In this document: in pieces, positions 42,970-52,698 of the stretch
Numbering within the stretch: the stretch's first letter is position 1
How the letters are laid out: the number at the start of each line of letters is the position of its first letter
NCBI GenBank assembly: GCA_963746155.1
Contig: CAVVAB010000006.1
Span: 124,001 to 188,000, forward strand
Source of the DNA: AC-32 sp963746155
GTDB taxonomy: Bacteria > Actinomycetota > Thermoleophilia > Gaiellales > Gaiellaceae
Direction of reading: 5' to 3'
DNA length: 64,000 nt
Position numbers and translations under genes: made by a program
The notes under the pieces: model-generated
Told to the model about the DNA's origin: nothing
Seen by the model: the letters and a program-made list of their open reading frames with translations, nothing else
The model's database searches: none

Positions 42970-44342
42970 CCACCGCCGCCACACGGATCGACCTGCAGAA
43001 GGCCGCGAAGGACCACCTCTGGATGCACTTCACCCGAATGGGCGGGTATGCCGACGAGGACATCCCGATCATCGTCCGCGGAGAGGGCTGCTACCTCGAA
43101 GACATCAACGGCAAGCGCTACCTCGACGCGCTCGCGGGCCTGTTCGCGGTCCAGATCGGCTACTCGTACGGCGAGGAGATCGGCGAGGCGGCGGCGGCCC
43201 AGATGCGCGAGCTCCCGTTCTACACGAACTGGTCGTACGCCCATCCACGCGCGATCGAGCTCGCGGCCGAGGTCGCCTCGCTCACGCCCGGCGACCTGAA
43301 CCGCGTCTTCTTCGTCTCCGGCGGCTCCGAGGCGGTCGAGTCGGCCTGGAAGCTCGCGCGCCAGTTCCACCGTGCGCGCGGCGAGCGCCGCTGGAAGGCG
43401 ATCGCGCGCCAGGTCGCCTACCACGGGACGACCATGGGCGCGCTCTCGATCAACGGGATCCCGGCCCTGCGGAACCCGTTCGAGCCGCTCGTCCCCGGCG
43501 TGAGCCACGTGCGCAACACGGGCCGCTACCACCGGCCGGACGGGGAGACCGACGAGCAGTTCACGCAGCTGCTCCTCGACGACCTGGAGAGCGCGATCAA
43601 GGGCGCCGGCCCGGACACGGTCGCGATGGTGATCATGGAGCCGGTCCAGAGCGCGGGCGGCTGCTTCACGCCGCCGCCGGGCTACTTCCAGGGCGTGCGC
43701 GAGATCTGCGACCGCTACCAGATCCTCCTCTGCGCGGACGAGGTGATCAACGGCTTCGGGCGGCTCGGCGCCTGGTTCGGCTCCGAGCTCTACGACATCC
43801 GGCCCGATCTGCTCACCTGCGCGAAGGGCCTCTCGTCGGCGTACGCGTCGATCGGCGCGGTCGTCGCGGCCGACCACATCATCGAGCCGTTCCTCGGCGA
43901 GAAGGACATGTACACGCACGGGATCACGTTCGGCGGTCACCCGGTGCAGGCCGCGATCGCGCTGAAGAACCTCGAGATCATGAAGCGCGAGAAGCTCGTC
44001 GAGCGGGTGCGCGACAACGAGTCCGCCATGCACTCCACGCTGGCCCAGCTGCTCGACCTGCCGATCGTCGGCGACCTCCGCGGCGCGGGCTACTTCTGGG
44101 CGATCGAGCTCGTCAAGGACAAGGAGACGAAGGCGGGCTTCTCGGACGAGGAGTCGGAGACGCTCCTGCGCGGGTTCCTCTCGCCGCGGCTCTTCGAGAA
44201 GGGGCTGATCTGCCGGTCGGACGACCGCGGCGACGCGGTCGTCCAGTTCTCGCCGCCGCTGATCGCCGGGCAGGCCGAGTTCGACGAGATGACCGGCATC
44301 CTCGGCGACGCGCTCACGGCAGCCTGGGAGAAGATCGTCTGA
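42966..44342 (+). CDS. Class-III PLP aminotransferase (putrescine:pyruvate/2-oxoglutarate type)
   Basis: About 458 aa. The family N-terminus (IDLQKAAKDHLWMHFTRMGGY) lies upstream of the first ATG at 43023 and begins at a CTG (42966) that overlaps the potC stop as CTGA; no ATG/GTG/TTG is available. PLP motifs: VSGGSEAVESAWKLA, AYHGTTMGALSINGIP, CADEVINGFGRLG (Asp holding the pyridine N), and the Schiff-base Lys in LTCAKGLSSAYASIGA. This class includes SpuC/PatA-like polyamine transaminases, which produce 4-aminobutyraldehyde for PatD. Context supports this; substrate specificity is not proven. Confidence 0.88.
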   Translation: MTTAATRIDLQKAAKDHLWMHFTRMGGYADEDIPIIVRGEGCYLEDINGKRYLDALAGLFAVQIGYSYGEEIGEAAAAQMRELPFYTNWSYAHPRAIELAAEVASLTPGDLNRVFFVSGGSEAVESAWKLARQFHRARGERRWKAIARQVAYHGTTMGALSINGIPALRNPFEPLVPGVSHVRNTGRYHRPDGETDEQFTQLLLDDLESAIKGAGPDTVAMVIMEPVQSAGGCFTPPPGYFQGVREICDRYQILLCADEVINGFGRLGAWFGSELYDIRPDLLTCAKGLSSAYASIGAVVAADHIIEPFLGEKDMYTHGITFGGHPVQAAIALKNLEIMKREKLVERVRDNESAMHSTLAQLLDLPIVGDLRGAGYFWAIELVKDKETKAGFSDEESETLLRGFLSPRLFEKGLICRSDDRGDAVVQFSPPLIAGQAEFDEMTGILGDALTAAWEKIV

Positions 44343-45743
44343 CACTCGCACCGGGCGAGGCGACCCCCTGGTGGATCGAGGAGGCGCTCGCCGCCGAGGG
44401 CGAGTCACCGGAGGCGCCGCCGCTCGCGGCTGACGCCGAGGCCGACGTTGCGATCGTCGGAGGCGGCTACACGGGTCTCTGGACCGCGCTCGCGCTGAAG
44501 GAGCGCGACCCCGACCTGCGCGTCGTCCTGCTCGAGGCGGGCGTCTGCGGGACCGGTCCGAGCGGGCGGAACGGCGGGTTCGTCCACGGCTACTGGAGCT
44601 ACCTGCCGCGCATGCGGGAGCTGTTCGGCGACGAGGGCGCGCTGGCCGTCGCGCGCGCGGGCGAGAGGATCGTTCCCGGGATCCGCGCGTTCTGCGAGCA
44701 GCAGGGCGCCGATGTCTGGCTGCGCGAGGCCGGGATGATCCGCGTCTCGACGACGCCGAGCCAGGACGAGACGATGGACGACGAGGTCGAGGCCGCGCGC
44801 GAGCTGGGCGTTCCCGACGAGGCCGTCCCGCTCACGGCCGAGGAGCTCGCGCAGCGCATCCGCTCGCCGCGCTTCCGGTCGGGCGTCTTCATGCGCGAGT
44901 GCGCGACGATCCAGCCGGCCCGGCTCGCCCGTGCGCTGCGGCGAGCGGTGATCGGCTCGGCCGCGGTGCACGAGCAGACGCGCGTGACGGACATCCGTCC
45001 CGGCGTGCTCGAGACGGCGCGCGGACAGGTCCGGGCCAAGGAGATCGTCGTCGCGATGAACGCGGCCTCGGCCGGGTGGAAGCCGCTGCGCCGCCAGGTG
45101 ACGATCTTCGGCAGCTACGTGGTCCTCACCGAGCCCGTGCCAGAGCTCCTGGAGCAGATCAACTGGACCGGCGGCGAAGCGGTGTTCGACGGGCGCATGT
45201 TCCTCCACTACTTCCGCACGACCAACGACGGACGCGTGCTGATGGGCAGCGGCTCGGGCCCGATCGGTTTCGGCGGGCGGGTCGACCAGCGGTTCACGCA
45301 CGACGCCGCGACCGCCGAGCGCGCAGCCGCGGGCCTGCGCAGGCTCCTGCCCGACCTCGCCGAGGCGGAGATCACGAACACCTGGGGCGGCCCGATCGAC
45401 GTCTCGTCGGACCACCTGCCGTTCTTCGGCACGGTCCCCGGCACACGGATCCACTACGGAGCCGGCTACTCGGGCCACGGCGCCGGGCCCGACCTGGCTC
45501 GGCGGCCAGATCCTGTCCCGGCTCGTGCTCGGGATCGACGACGAGCTGACCCGGCTGCCGCTCGTGACCCGGAAGGTCCCGAAGCTCCCGCCGGAGCCGA
45601 TCCGGCGGCTCGGCGGCGGGCTCGTGCGCGCCTCGATCCTCGCCTGCGAGGAGGCCGAGGAGGAAGGCCGCCGCGGTTCGCTCCCGGCCCGCGTGGGCGC
45701 TGCTCTGCCGCGCCTCCTGGGCCTGCGCATCGGGACGCGCTGA
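44339..45743 (+). CDS. DAO-family FAD oxidoreductase (PuuB-like amine oxidase), one insertion
   Basis: About 467 aa. Again the only start is a CTG (44339) overlapping the aminotransferase TGA, giving LTLAPGEATPWWIEEAL. FAD motif DVAIVGGGYTGLWTALALKE, then GTGPSGRNGGFVHGYWSYLP, as in gamma-glutamylputrescine oxidase and related amine oxidases. The C-terminal FAD-closing motif is WGGPIDVSSDHLPFFG and GYSGHGAGPTWLGGQIL; the latter needs one G removed near 45488. No PuuA or PuuD genes lie nearby, so free putrescine or another amine may be the substrate. Two hairpins follow. Confidence 0.85.
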
Positions 45744-45750
45744 GCGGAAG

Positions 45751-45800
45751 TCCCTCGTTCGAGGGATGACCGCCTGACGGGGACTCCCGATTGGGGGAGT
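45751..45800 (+). terminator. Tandem hairpins ending the polyamine operon
   Basis: TCCCTCG/CGAGGGA with a TT loop (45751-45766) begins seven bases after the oxidase stop. A second, ACTCCC/GGGAGT (45783-45800), follows. Tandem GC hairpins without T-tracts are a usual actinobacterial terminator pattern. A TACCACG element like the operators at 36.3 and 38.4 kb lies just beyond (45809-45815). Confidence 0.55.
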
Positions 45801-45856
45801 AGCGAAGTACCACGCAGCAACGCTGAGCCCAGCGGCCGGGCTCGGTTCCGAAAAAC

Positions 45857-48784
45857 ATGGGCTCTGACCGCAAAATTCTCGCCGCCGCTTTCGCCGCCAT
45901 TGCCTTCCTCATGGCGGGGCCTGCGCGCGCCGCCGTAGACCGGCCGAATCCGACCGCGCCGGCCGTCGGCGCCACCGTCCAGTTCCTCCCGGTGCTCGCG
46001 TGGACGCCCGTGAAGGGCGCCGACAAGTACGAGGTCCAGGTCAGCGCCGACGCCGGCATGGACTCGCCCGTGCTCGGTCCGGGCAAGGACGACTTCCTGA
46101 CCAAGAACACGCGCGCGACGCTGACGCAGACGGTTCCGAACGGGACCTACTACTGGCGCGTCCGCGCGATCGGCGGCGACAGCTCGGTCTCGCCGTGGAC
46201 GGCTCCGCGGCCCTTCCAGAAGTCGTGGACGCTGCAGCCGACGATCCAGACTCCGGGCTCGGGCGCCGCGCTCACGTTCCCGGCGAACCCGGTCGTGCTC
46301 CGCTGGGCCGGCGTCGCCGGAGCCGCGCAGTACCTCGTCTCGGTCGCAAGCGATCCCGCTCTCGGCTCACTCGTCTTCAAGTACCAGAACCAGGACGACC
46401 CGAACGGCCCGCCCAACGTCGCCGCGACCTCGGCCGCGATCACGGCCGCGCTCGCGCCCGGCTCGTACTACTGGGGCGTCGTGCCGCTCGACGCCGAGGG
46501 CAACCGCGGCGTCGCCACGCCCGTTCAGCCGTTCAGCTGGGTCTGGCCCTCCGCGACGCGCCGCGTCCGTGGCCGACCTGAGCACCGAGCCCCGAGGTCT
46601 ACGACGCCAAGCTCTCCTGGAACCCCGTCCCGGGCGCCGCGCGCTACGAGGTCGAGATCAACTCGTCCGTCGACTTCGCGCCGGGCTCGAAGGTCTGCTG
46701 CAACGGCACCATGATCGCGACCTCGGTCTCCCCGACCACGGTGCTGCTGGACAACACCTACTACTGGCGCGTGCGCGCGATCGACCCGGACGGCAACGCC
46801 GGTGTCTGGAACCTCGGCCCCTCGTTCGTCAAGACGTTCGACAAGGGCCCGCCGGGCGGCCCGGTCCCGGACACGAGCATCAAGAACCTGCACATGCGCG
46901 ACAACCTGACCGACGACACGACGACGGCCGACTCCGACCACGACCTGAGCAACGGCTACTCGACGCGCGCCCCGGTCGTCGCCTGGGATCCGGTTCCGGG
47001 CGCCTCGAGCTACGAGGTCCAGGTCGCCGACTGGTCCGCGTCCGCCTGCCAGTGGGCCACGGCCGACTACATCAAGCGGACCGCGGTGCCCGAGTGGACG
47101 CCGCTCGGCCTCGCGGCCGGCAACCCGGTGGTGTGGGCCGGCACGCTCGCCGACGACGGCTCCACCGCCCTGCACCCGGGCACGTACTGCGTCCGCGTGC
47201 GCGCCCAGAGCGACCGCGCGGCCAGCAGCGTCGAGGTCTGGGGCGACTACACCTACCTCCAGGACGGCGCCACCGACTCGTCCCTCCCGGTCGGCCCCTC
47301 CTTCAACTGGAGCGACTACCCCGACCCGAGCGACCCGGGCAACTCGCCGGGCTGCAACACGAGCTACCTGTGCGCGGGCGACTACCTGCTTCCGCAGACC
47401 GGCTCGGTCAACCGGAGCACGCCGTTCTTCACGTGGAAGTCGGTGGCAGGCGCCAACGGGCTACTTCGTGGTCGTCGCCAAGGACCAGAACTTCGGCACG
47501 ATCGTCGACGAGGCGTTCACGTGGATCCCGGCCTACGCTCCGAGGAACCAGGACGGGCCGACCACGTACACCGACGAGACGACGAAGTACTACTGGGAGG
47601 TCCTGCCGTCCACCACCTCCTCCGGCACGGGAGCGCCGGCTCTCAGCGCCGGGCTGGGCGCCCCGCAGGACTTCCAGAAGCAGTCGCTGCCGCCGACCCT
47701 CGTCTACCCGTCTTCCGTCCAGGTCTTCCCCGACCAGCCGCGGTTCCAGTGGACGGCGACAGAGGGCGCGCGCCGCTACCACCTCCAGGTCGCCTCCGAC
47801 CCGAGCTTCAGCAACCTGCTCGACGACATCGTCACCGACTCGACCGCGTACTCGAGCAACACGACCTACCCCGCGAACACCGTCCTCTACTGGCGCGTGC
47901 GCGCGGACGACGAGAACAAGTTCGGCCTGACCTGGTCGGCGGTCGGAACCTTCCAGAAGACGCTCGTCAAGCCGACGCCGAGCCCGTCGAACGCGACCTC
48001 GGGCGGCATGCTGCCCGTCTGGTCGTGGTCGCCGGTGCAGGGCGCGTCGTCCTACGACGTCTCGGTCGACCTCCCGAACGGCAGCCACCGTGACTTCCCC
48101 GACCTCCGGACGCCCGCGATCTCGTTCATCAAGATGACCGGCACCGGCGTCTTCCACTGGCGCGTTCGCGCCGAGTTCCCGAACGCGGGCAACGGCGAGA
48201 CACCCGGCCCGTACTCGGCGACGCAGACCTTCACGCGCACGATCGGCCAGCCGCTCAACCCGCACACGGACGCCAACCCGGACCACGTCGTGCTGAGCTG
48301 GGACCCGCGCATCGGCGTCTCGAACTACAAGGTGCAGATCGCCAAGACGCCCGACTTCAGCAACAAGGTCGAGGACGCGAACACCGACAACACGAGCTAC
48401 GCGCCGACGATGACGCAGTACGGCTACCAGCAGGGCGGGACGCTCTTCTGGCGCGTGGCCGGCGTGGACGAGGACCGCAACCAGGGCGACTGGTCGACGG
48501 CCCAGCAGATCAACCTCCTGCCGAGAATGCGCATGGCGGTGATCGGCAACGCCAGGCACAAGAAGAAGACGCGGGTCACGATCAAGGTCTCGACGACGAC
48601 CGGCAGCTGGGTCGGAGGCGTGCTCGTCCGCGTCACCGGACCGGGCATGAAGCCGATCACGAAGAGGACGAACGCGGTCGGCAACGCGATCTTCAAGCTG
48701 AAGCCCAAGAAGCGGGGCAAGCTGTTCTTCACCGCCACGAAGGCCGGCTTCCAGCCCGCCTACGTGTCCCTGCGCGTCACGTAA
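45857..48784 (+). CDS. Large secreted protein with repeated fibronectin-III-like domains
   Basis: About 975 aa after repair. Signal peptide (ILAAAFAAIAFLMAGPARA). Seven or more beta-sandwich repeats follow, each with a WxPVxGAxxYEVQVxxD strand and a YYWRVRA strand: LAWTPVKGADKYEVQVSAD, NGTYYWRVRAIGG, LSWNPVPGAARYEVEIN, NTYYWRVRAIDPDG, VAWDPVPGASSYEVQVAD, RRYHLQVASDPSF, VLYWRVRADDEN, FHWRVRAEFP. The C-terminus is a separate Lys/Arg-rich domain (RMRMAVIGNARHKKKTRVTIKVS, KPKKRGKLFFTATKAGF) resembling carboxypeptidase-regulatory or Big-like modules. Insertions lie near 46562, 46592 and 47458. Probably a surface or matrix protein; partner unknown. Confidence 0.82.
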
Positions 48785-48886
48785 GTCCGCACTGCCCGAC
48801 GTTCGTCGAGGGGTCGCGGCCGGCGCCCGCGCGATGTCGTGCGAGTGCATAGGCTCATCGGGTCAATTTCGAGTCGGGGAGGCCTC

Positions 48887-49723
48887 ATGAGCTCAGCAGC
48901 TTCGGATCCCGTCAGGGCAGAGACGGTCGTGCTGATACACGGAATGTGGATGACGCCGTTGAGCTGGGAGCACTGGGTCAGCCGCTTCACCGACCTTGGC
49001 CATCAGGTGCTCGCACCGGCGTGGCCCGGGCTCGACGCGGAGCCCGAGCAGCTGCGCCGGGATCCCTCGCCGCTTCGGAACCTCAGCGTCACCGACGTCG
49101 TCGACCACTACGAGACGATCATCCGGGGCCTCGAGCGGCCGCCGATCATCATCGGCCACTCCTTCGGCGGGCTGTTCACGCAACTCCTGGCCGATCGCGG
49201 CCTCGGCGCTGCCGCCGTCACGCTGGGAACGGGCGCTCCCAAGGGCGTCCTGCGGCTCCCGCTCTCCACGCTCAGGGCCGCGTGGCCTGCCCTCGGCAAC
49301 CCGGCGAATCTGAAGAAGGAAGCCCCGCTGACGCTCGAGCAGTTCCACTGGTGCTTCACGAACTCGCTCAGCAGGGAAGCGTCGGACGCGGTCTACGAGC
49401 GGTACTACATCCCCGGCTCTGCTCGTCCCTTCTTCCAGGCCGGTTTCGCCAACTTCAACCCGAAGGCGGTGACCAAGGTCGACTACCGCAATCCGGCCCG
49501 GCCGCCGCTGCTGCTCGTCACCGGCGCCGAAGACCGGATCTGCCCGCCTTCTGTCAACAAGGCGAACTTCAAGAAGCAGAGCCACGCGCCGTCGGCCACC
49601 GAGCACCGGGAGTACCCGGGCCGCTGCCACTTCCCGGGGCAGGACGGCTGGGAGGAGGTCGCGGACTACGTCCTCTCGTGGGCGGTCGAGCACTCGAGTC
49701 CGGCGGTCGCGAACACTGCATGA
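48887..49723 (+). CDS. Alpha/beta hydrolase
   Basis: 278 aa, ATG at 48887 after GGGGAGG. Canonical fold: oxyanion region VVLIHGMWMTPLSWEHW, nucleophile elbow IIGHSFGGLF (Ser), acid VTGAEDRICPP, His GRCHFPGQDGWEE. Cytoplasmic, no signal peptide. First of three genes linked by 4-bp overlaps with the MBL-fold and VOC proteins, so it probably acts on the same unknown small molecule. Confidence 0.88.
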   Translation: MSSAASDPVRAETVVLIHGMWMTPLSWEHWVSRFTDLGHQVLAPAWPGLDAEPEQLRRDPSPLRNLSVTDVVDHYETIIRGLERPPIIIGHSFGGLFTQLLADRGLGAAAVTLGTGAPKGVLRLPLSTLRAAWPALGNPANLKKEAPLTLEQFHWCFTNSLSREASDAVYERYYIPGSARPFFQAGFANFNPKAVTKVDYRNPARPPLLLVTGAEDRICPPSVNKANFKKQSHAPSATEHREYPGRCHFPGQDGWEEVADYVLSWAVEHSSPAVANTA

Positions 49724-50511
49724 CCGACCTGCGGATCACGCACATCGGCGGGCCGACGGTGCTGATCCAGTTCGACGGTTGGCGCCTTCTCACGGATCCG
49801 ACGTTCGACCCGCCCGGGCGGAAATACAGGTTCGGCTGGGGAACGGGCTCCGTCAAGCTGGCCGGCCCGGCGATCGCCTCCTCGGATCTGCTGCCGATCC
49901 ACGCCGTTCTCCTCACGCACGAGCATCACGACGACAACCTCGACGCGGCCGGTCGCGCATTGCTGCCATCGGCGGACACCGTGGTCACGACGGTTTCCGG
50001 GTCGCAACGACTCGACGGCGATGTGCGCGGGCTCGAGCCGTGGGCCGCGACAGCGCTCGAGGCCCCGGGGCGGACGCCGATCGAAGTGACCGCCACGCCG
50101 TGCCGCCACGGCCCGCCGCTGAGCCGTCCCATCACAGGCGACGTGATCGGCTTCGCGCTTCGTTGGGACGGACAGGAGAACGGCGCGCTGTGGATCTCGG
50201 GCGACACGGTGCTGTACGAGGGGGTGCGCAAGGTGGCGGATCGAGTGCAGGTCGGCACCGCGCTTCTTCACCTCGGTGGCGTGCAGTTCCCGGTGACAGG
50301 CCCGGTCCACTACACGATGACCGCCCGTGACGCCATCGAGCTGTGTCGCCTCGTCAAGCCGCACACGGCAATCCCCGTTCACTACGAGGGCTGGAAGCAC
50401 TTCAAGCAAGGCCGGGACGAGATCGAGCGAGAGCTGGCGGATGCGCCAGAAGACGTACGCCGCAGCATCCGGTGGCTGCCGCTCGGCGTCGAGGTGGAGA
50501 TCGCCGCGTGA
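49720..50511 (+). CDS. Metallo-beta-lactamase-fold hydrolase (UlaG-like)
   Basis: 263 aa, ATG overlapping the hydrolase stop. Metal motif LLTHEHHDDNLD (HxHxD), further ligand candidates PCRHGPP, WISGDTVLY and the final His in TAIPVHYEGWKHF. The N-terminus (ITHIGGPTVLIQFDGWRLLTDPTF) is typical of the UlaG/L-ascorbate-6-phosphate-lactonase-like branch of the superfamily, which hydrolyses lactones, phosphoesters or similar. Substrate unknown. Confidence 0.88.
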   Translation: MTDLRITHIGGPTVLIQFDGWRLLTDPTFDPPGRKYRFGWGTGSVKLAGPAIASSDLLPIHAVLLTHEHHDDNLDAAGRALLPSADTVVTTVSGSQRLDGDVRGLEPWAATALEAPGRTPIEVTATPCRHGPPLSRPITGDVIGFALRWDGQENGALWISGDTVLYEGVRKVADRVQVGTALLHLGGVQFPVTGPVHYTMTARDAIELCRLVKPHTAIPVHYEGWKHFKQGRDEIERELADAPEDVRRSIRWLPLGVEVEIAA

Positions 50512-51012
50512 GCGCGCTCGAGACGTTCAAGGCCGGAGAGCTCTTCCAGGTCGCGTTCATCGTCCGCGACCTCGACGCCGCACTGGAGCGGTACTCGGCC
50601 ATGCTCGGCGCAGGCCCGTGGCGCTGCTGGACGCTCGAACGCGGAGAACCACACCGACGAGCAGTACCTGGGCGGCCCGACCGACTACGTGACGCGGCTG
50701 GCGTTGACGAGCGGCGACGAGATCCAGCTCGAGCTCGTCCAGCCGGTCAAGGGCCCGAGCATCCACGAGGACTGGCTGAACGAGCACGGCGAGGGCTTCC
50801 ACCACCTCGGCTACATCGTCGACTCGGTCGCCGACACGATCGCCGAGATGGCGGAGGCCGGCTACCCGGCCATCCAGGGCTGCACGGGCTTCGGCGACAG
50901 CGGCGACGGCGTCTACGCGTACTTCGACACCCGCCGCGAGCTCGGCACGATCGTCGAGGCGCTCGAGCCGCCCACGCGGATGCCCGACCCGGAGTTCGTC
51001 TACAACGGTTAG
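50508..51012 (+). CDS. VOC/glyoxalase-like protein, one insertion
   Basis: About 167 aa from GTG at 50508 (overlaps the previous TGA). Two beta-alpha-beta-beta-beta modules: FQVAFIVRDLDAALERYSAMLGAGPW, then GFHHLGYIVDSVADTIAEMAEAGYP. GEGFHHLGY and YFDTRRELGTIVEALE supply His and Glu suited to metal binding. One extra C near 50640 separates WTLE from AENHTDEQYLGG. Completes the hydrolase operon. Confidence 0.85.
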
Positions 51013-51050
51013 CCGCCTAGCGGCCGACATCGGGGCTAGCGTGGCCGGGC

Positions 51051-51570
51051 GTGACCAGGCTCGCCGTGTCCGCTCTGGTCCTGGCCCTCGCTGTCGGAGT
51101 GGGCGCCGCGGGGGCGAACCCGCCCGCGTTCCGGATCGATCACGTCGTCGACGGCGACACGGTCGTGCTCCGGAACGGCGCGCACGTGCAGGCTCGTCCA
51201 GATCGACACGCCCGAGGTCTACTTCCACGCGGAGTGCTACGGCCGCCGGGCCTCCGCGGTCACCAAGCGGCTGCTTCGGCCGGGAACGCTGGTTCGCCTT
51301 CTTCGCGAGCCGGCCACCGACCGGGTCGACCGGTACGGGCGGCTGCTGCGCTACGTGATCCGGATCCACGACGGGCTCGACGTGAACATCCGCCTGGTCG
51401 CCGTCGGCGCGGCGGCGCCGTACTTCTACCGCCACCGGCGCGGCCGCTTCGCCGCGAAGCTCGAGCGCCTGGCGAAACGGGCGCGTGCGCGCAAGCGCGG
51501 GCTCTGGGGGCACTGCCCCGGAACCCCGTACGACCCGAACCGCGGCGTCTCGACCGGCCGGCCGCGCTAA
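51051..51570 (+). CDS. Secreted thermonuclease-family (SNase) nuclease, one insertion
   Basis: About 172 aa. Signal peptide LAVSALVLALAVGVGAAGA, then the staphylococcal-nuclease OB fold: IDHVVDGDTVVLRNG, RLVQIDTPEVYFHAECYGRRAS, and catalytic Arg/Glu candidates in DRVDRYGRLLRYV. The extra C near 51189 breaks GAHV from RLVQID. The last segment RKRGLWGHCPGTPYDPNRG, with Cys, matches secreted actinobacterial members. Exported DNA/RNA-degrading enzyme. Confidence 0.88.
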
Positions 51571-51582
51571 GGCCGTTTGCTG

Positions 51583-51624
51583 TTGACAGGCCTTGCTCCC
51601 CCAAGTACCTTGTGAAGCAAGGTA
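51583..51624 (+). promoter_or_regulatory. Strong promoter with PadR-type palindromic operator
   Basis: TTGACA (51583-51588) and TACCTT (51606-51611) are spaced by exactly 17 bp. The -10 is half of a perfect inverted repeat TACCTTG-TGAAG-CAAGGTA (51606-51624). The repeat ends three bases before the PadR start codon, so the transcript would be leaderless or nearly so and repressor binding would block polymerase. Autoregulation by PadR is inferred. Confidence 0.7.
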
Positions 51625-51627
51625 GTC

Positions 51628-51966
51628 ATGGCACAGGAAGCTCTTCTGGCTCAGATGCGTCGCGGGACCCTCCAGTACTGCGTGCTCGCGCTGCTCGCCG
51701 ACGAGGAGCGCTACGGCTTCGATCTCGTCCGTGCATTGGCCGAGGTGGACGGCATGGTGACCGGCGAAGGGACCATCTACCCGCTACTCAGCCGGCTTCG
51801 CCGCGACCGCTTGGTTGAAACGACCTGGCAGGAGTCGCCGACAGGCCCGCCGCGCCGCTACTACCGGCTGACCGAAGCCGGGCACGCCTCGCTCGAGGGT
51901 TTCTTGCGCGAGTGGGGTCGCTTCCGCGACGCCGTCGATCATTTCGTAGAAAGGAAGGCCTCATGA
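51628..51966 (+). CDS. PadR-family transcriptional regulator
   Basis: 112 aa, compact PadR (winged HTH plus dimerisation helix): MRRGTLQYCVLALLADEERYGFDLVRAL, then GEGTIYPLLSRLRRDRLVETTWQE, PRRYYRLTEAGHASLEGFLREW. Overlaps its partner membrane protein by 4 bp, the usual PadR/HAAS pairing that controls membrane or transport genes in response to stress or drugs. Confidence 0.92.
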   Translation: MAQEALLAQMRRGTLQYCVLALLADEERYGFDLVRALAEVDGMVTGEGTIYPLLSRLRRDRLVETTWQESPTGPPRRYYRLTEAGHASLEGFLREWGRFRDAVDHFVERKAS

Positions 51967-52523
51967 ACAGCACCGCCGATCGAGCGGTCAAGACATACCT
52001 CGAGCGCCTCGACGCCGACCTCGCCGACCTCCCGCGTGCGCGCAGACGCGAGATCGTGGATGAGATCGCGGAGCACATTGCCGAGGCGCGGGCCGAGCTT
52101 CCGGCTGAGAGCGAGGCCGAAACTCGCTCCCTGCTCGAGCGCCTCGGCGACCCCGCCGACATCGCCGCCGACGCGCGGCAGCGCTTCGACGTCGTGCCGG
52201 CGCGACCCGGATGGATGGAGACGGCCGCGCTCGTCTTGCTTCTTTTCGGCGGGTTCGTATTCGGCGTCGGCTGGATCATCGGACTCGTGTTGCTTTGGTC
52301 GTCGGCGGTCTGGACGCCGTGGGAGAAGCTGCTCGGCACGCTGGTTGTTCCGGGCGGCCTCGCAGGGTCGTTCTTTGTGTTCTCGCTCTGGGCCGTCGCT
52401 ACCAGCGGCGGCTCCAATGTGTTCCCCCTCGTTGCCATCGGCTGCTTGTTCGTCGCGCCGTTCATCACGACGGCATACCTCGCGCTGCGGATGCGGCGTC
52501 GGGCTGAACTGGCTCGGGCATAG
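51963..52523 (+). CDS. HAAS/DUF1700-type membrane protein paired with PadR
   Basis: 186 aa from ATG at 51963. The N-terminal HAAS domain (TYLERLDADLADLPRARRREIVDEIAEHIAEARAEL, LLERLGDPADIAADAR) precedes four hydrophobic segments (ALVLLLFGGFVFGVGWIIGLVLLW, GGLAGSFFVFSLWAVA, FPLVAIGCLFVAPFITTAYLALRM). HAAS domains are nearly always encoded after PadR; the pair probably forms a signalling module at the membrane. Confidence 0.85.
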   Translation: MNSTADRAVKTYLERLDADLADLPRARRREIVDEIAEHIAEARAELPAESEAETRSLLERLGDPADIAADARQRFDVVPARPGWMETAALVLLLFGGFVFGVGWIIGLVLLWSSAVWTPWEKLLGTLVVPGGLAGSFFVFSLWAVATSGGSNVFPLVAIGCLFVAPFITTAYLALRMRRRAELARA

Positions 52524-52698
52524 GCTCAGATGGTGGCCCGGCACGGCGAGAGGCGGCCCAGAGGAGTACACTCGCTGGACTGGCCCTGTGGCCAGAACCC
52601 CGGCTGAAAGCCCGAAGGCCGCCAACGCGTGTTAGCGCGCGAGGCGATGAGCCTAGGCGAACAGAGTTCGGCGCGCAGGGCCAGCACTCTCTTCGAAT

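Noticed and set aside
42482..45769. 1095-aa fusion of PotC, aminotransferase shadow and FAD oxidase
   Set aside because: The frame passes antithetically through the aminotransferase; it exists only because of insertions in potC. Three separate genes explain the sequence.
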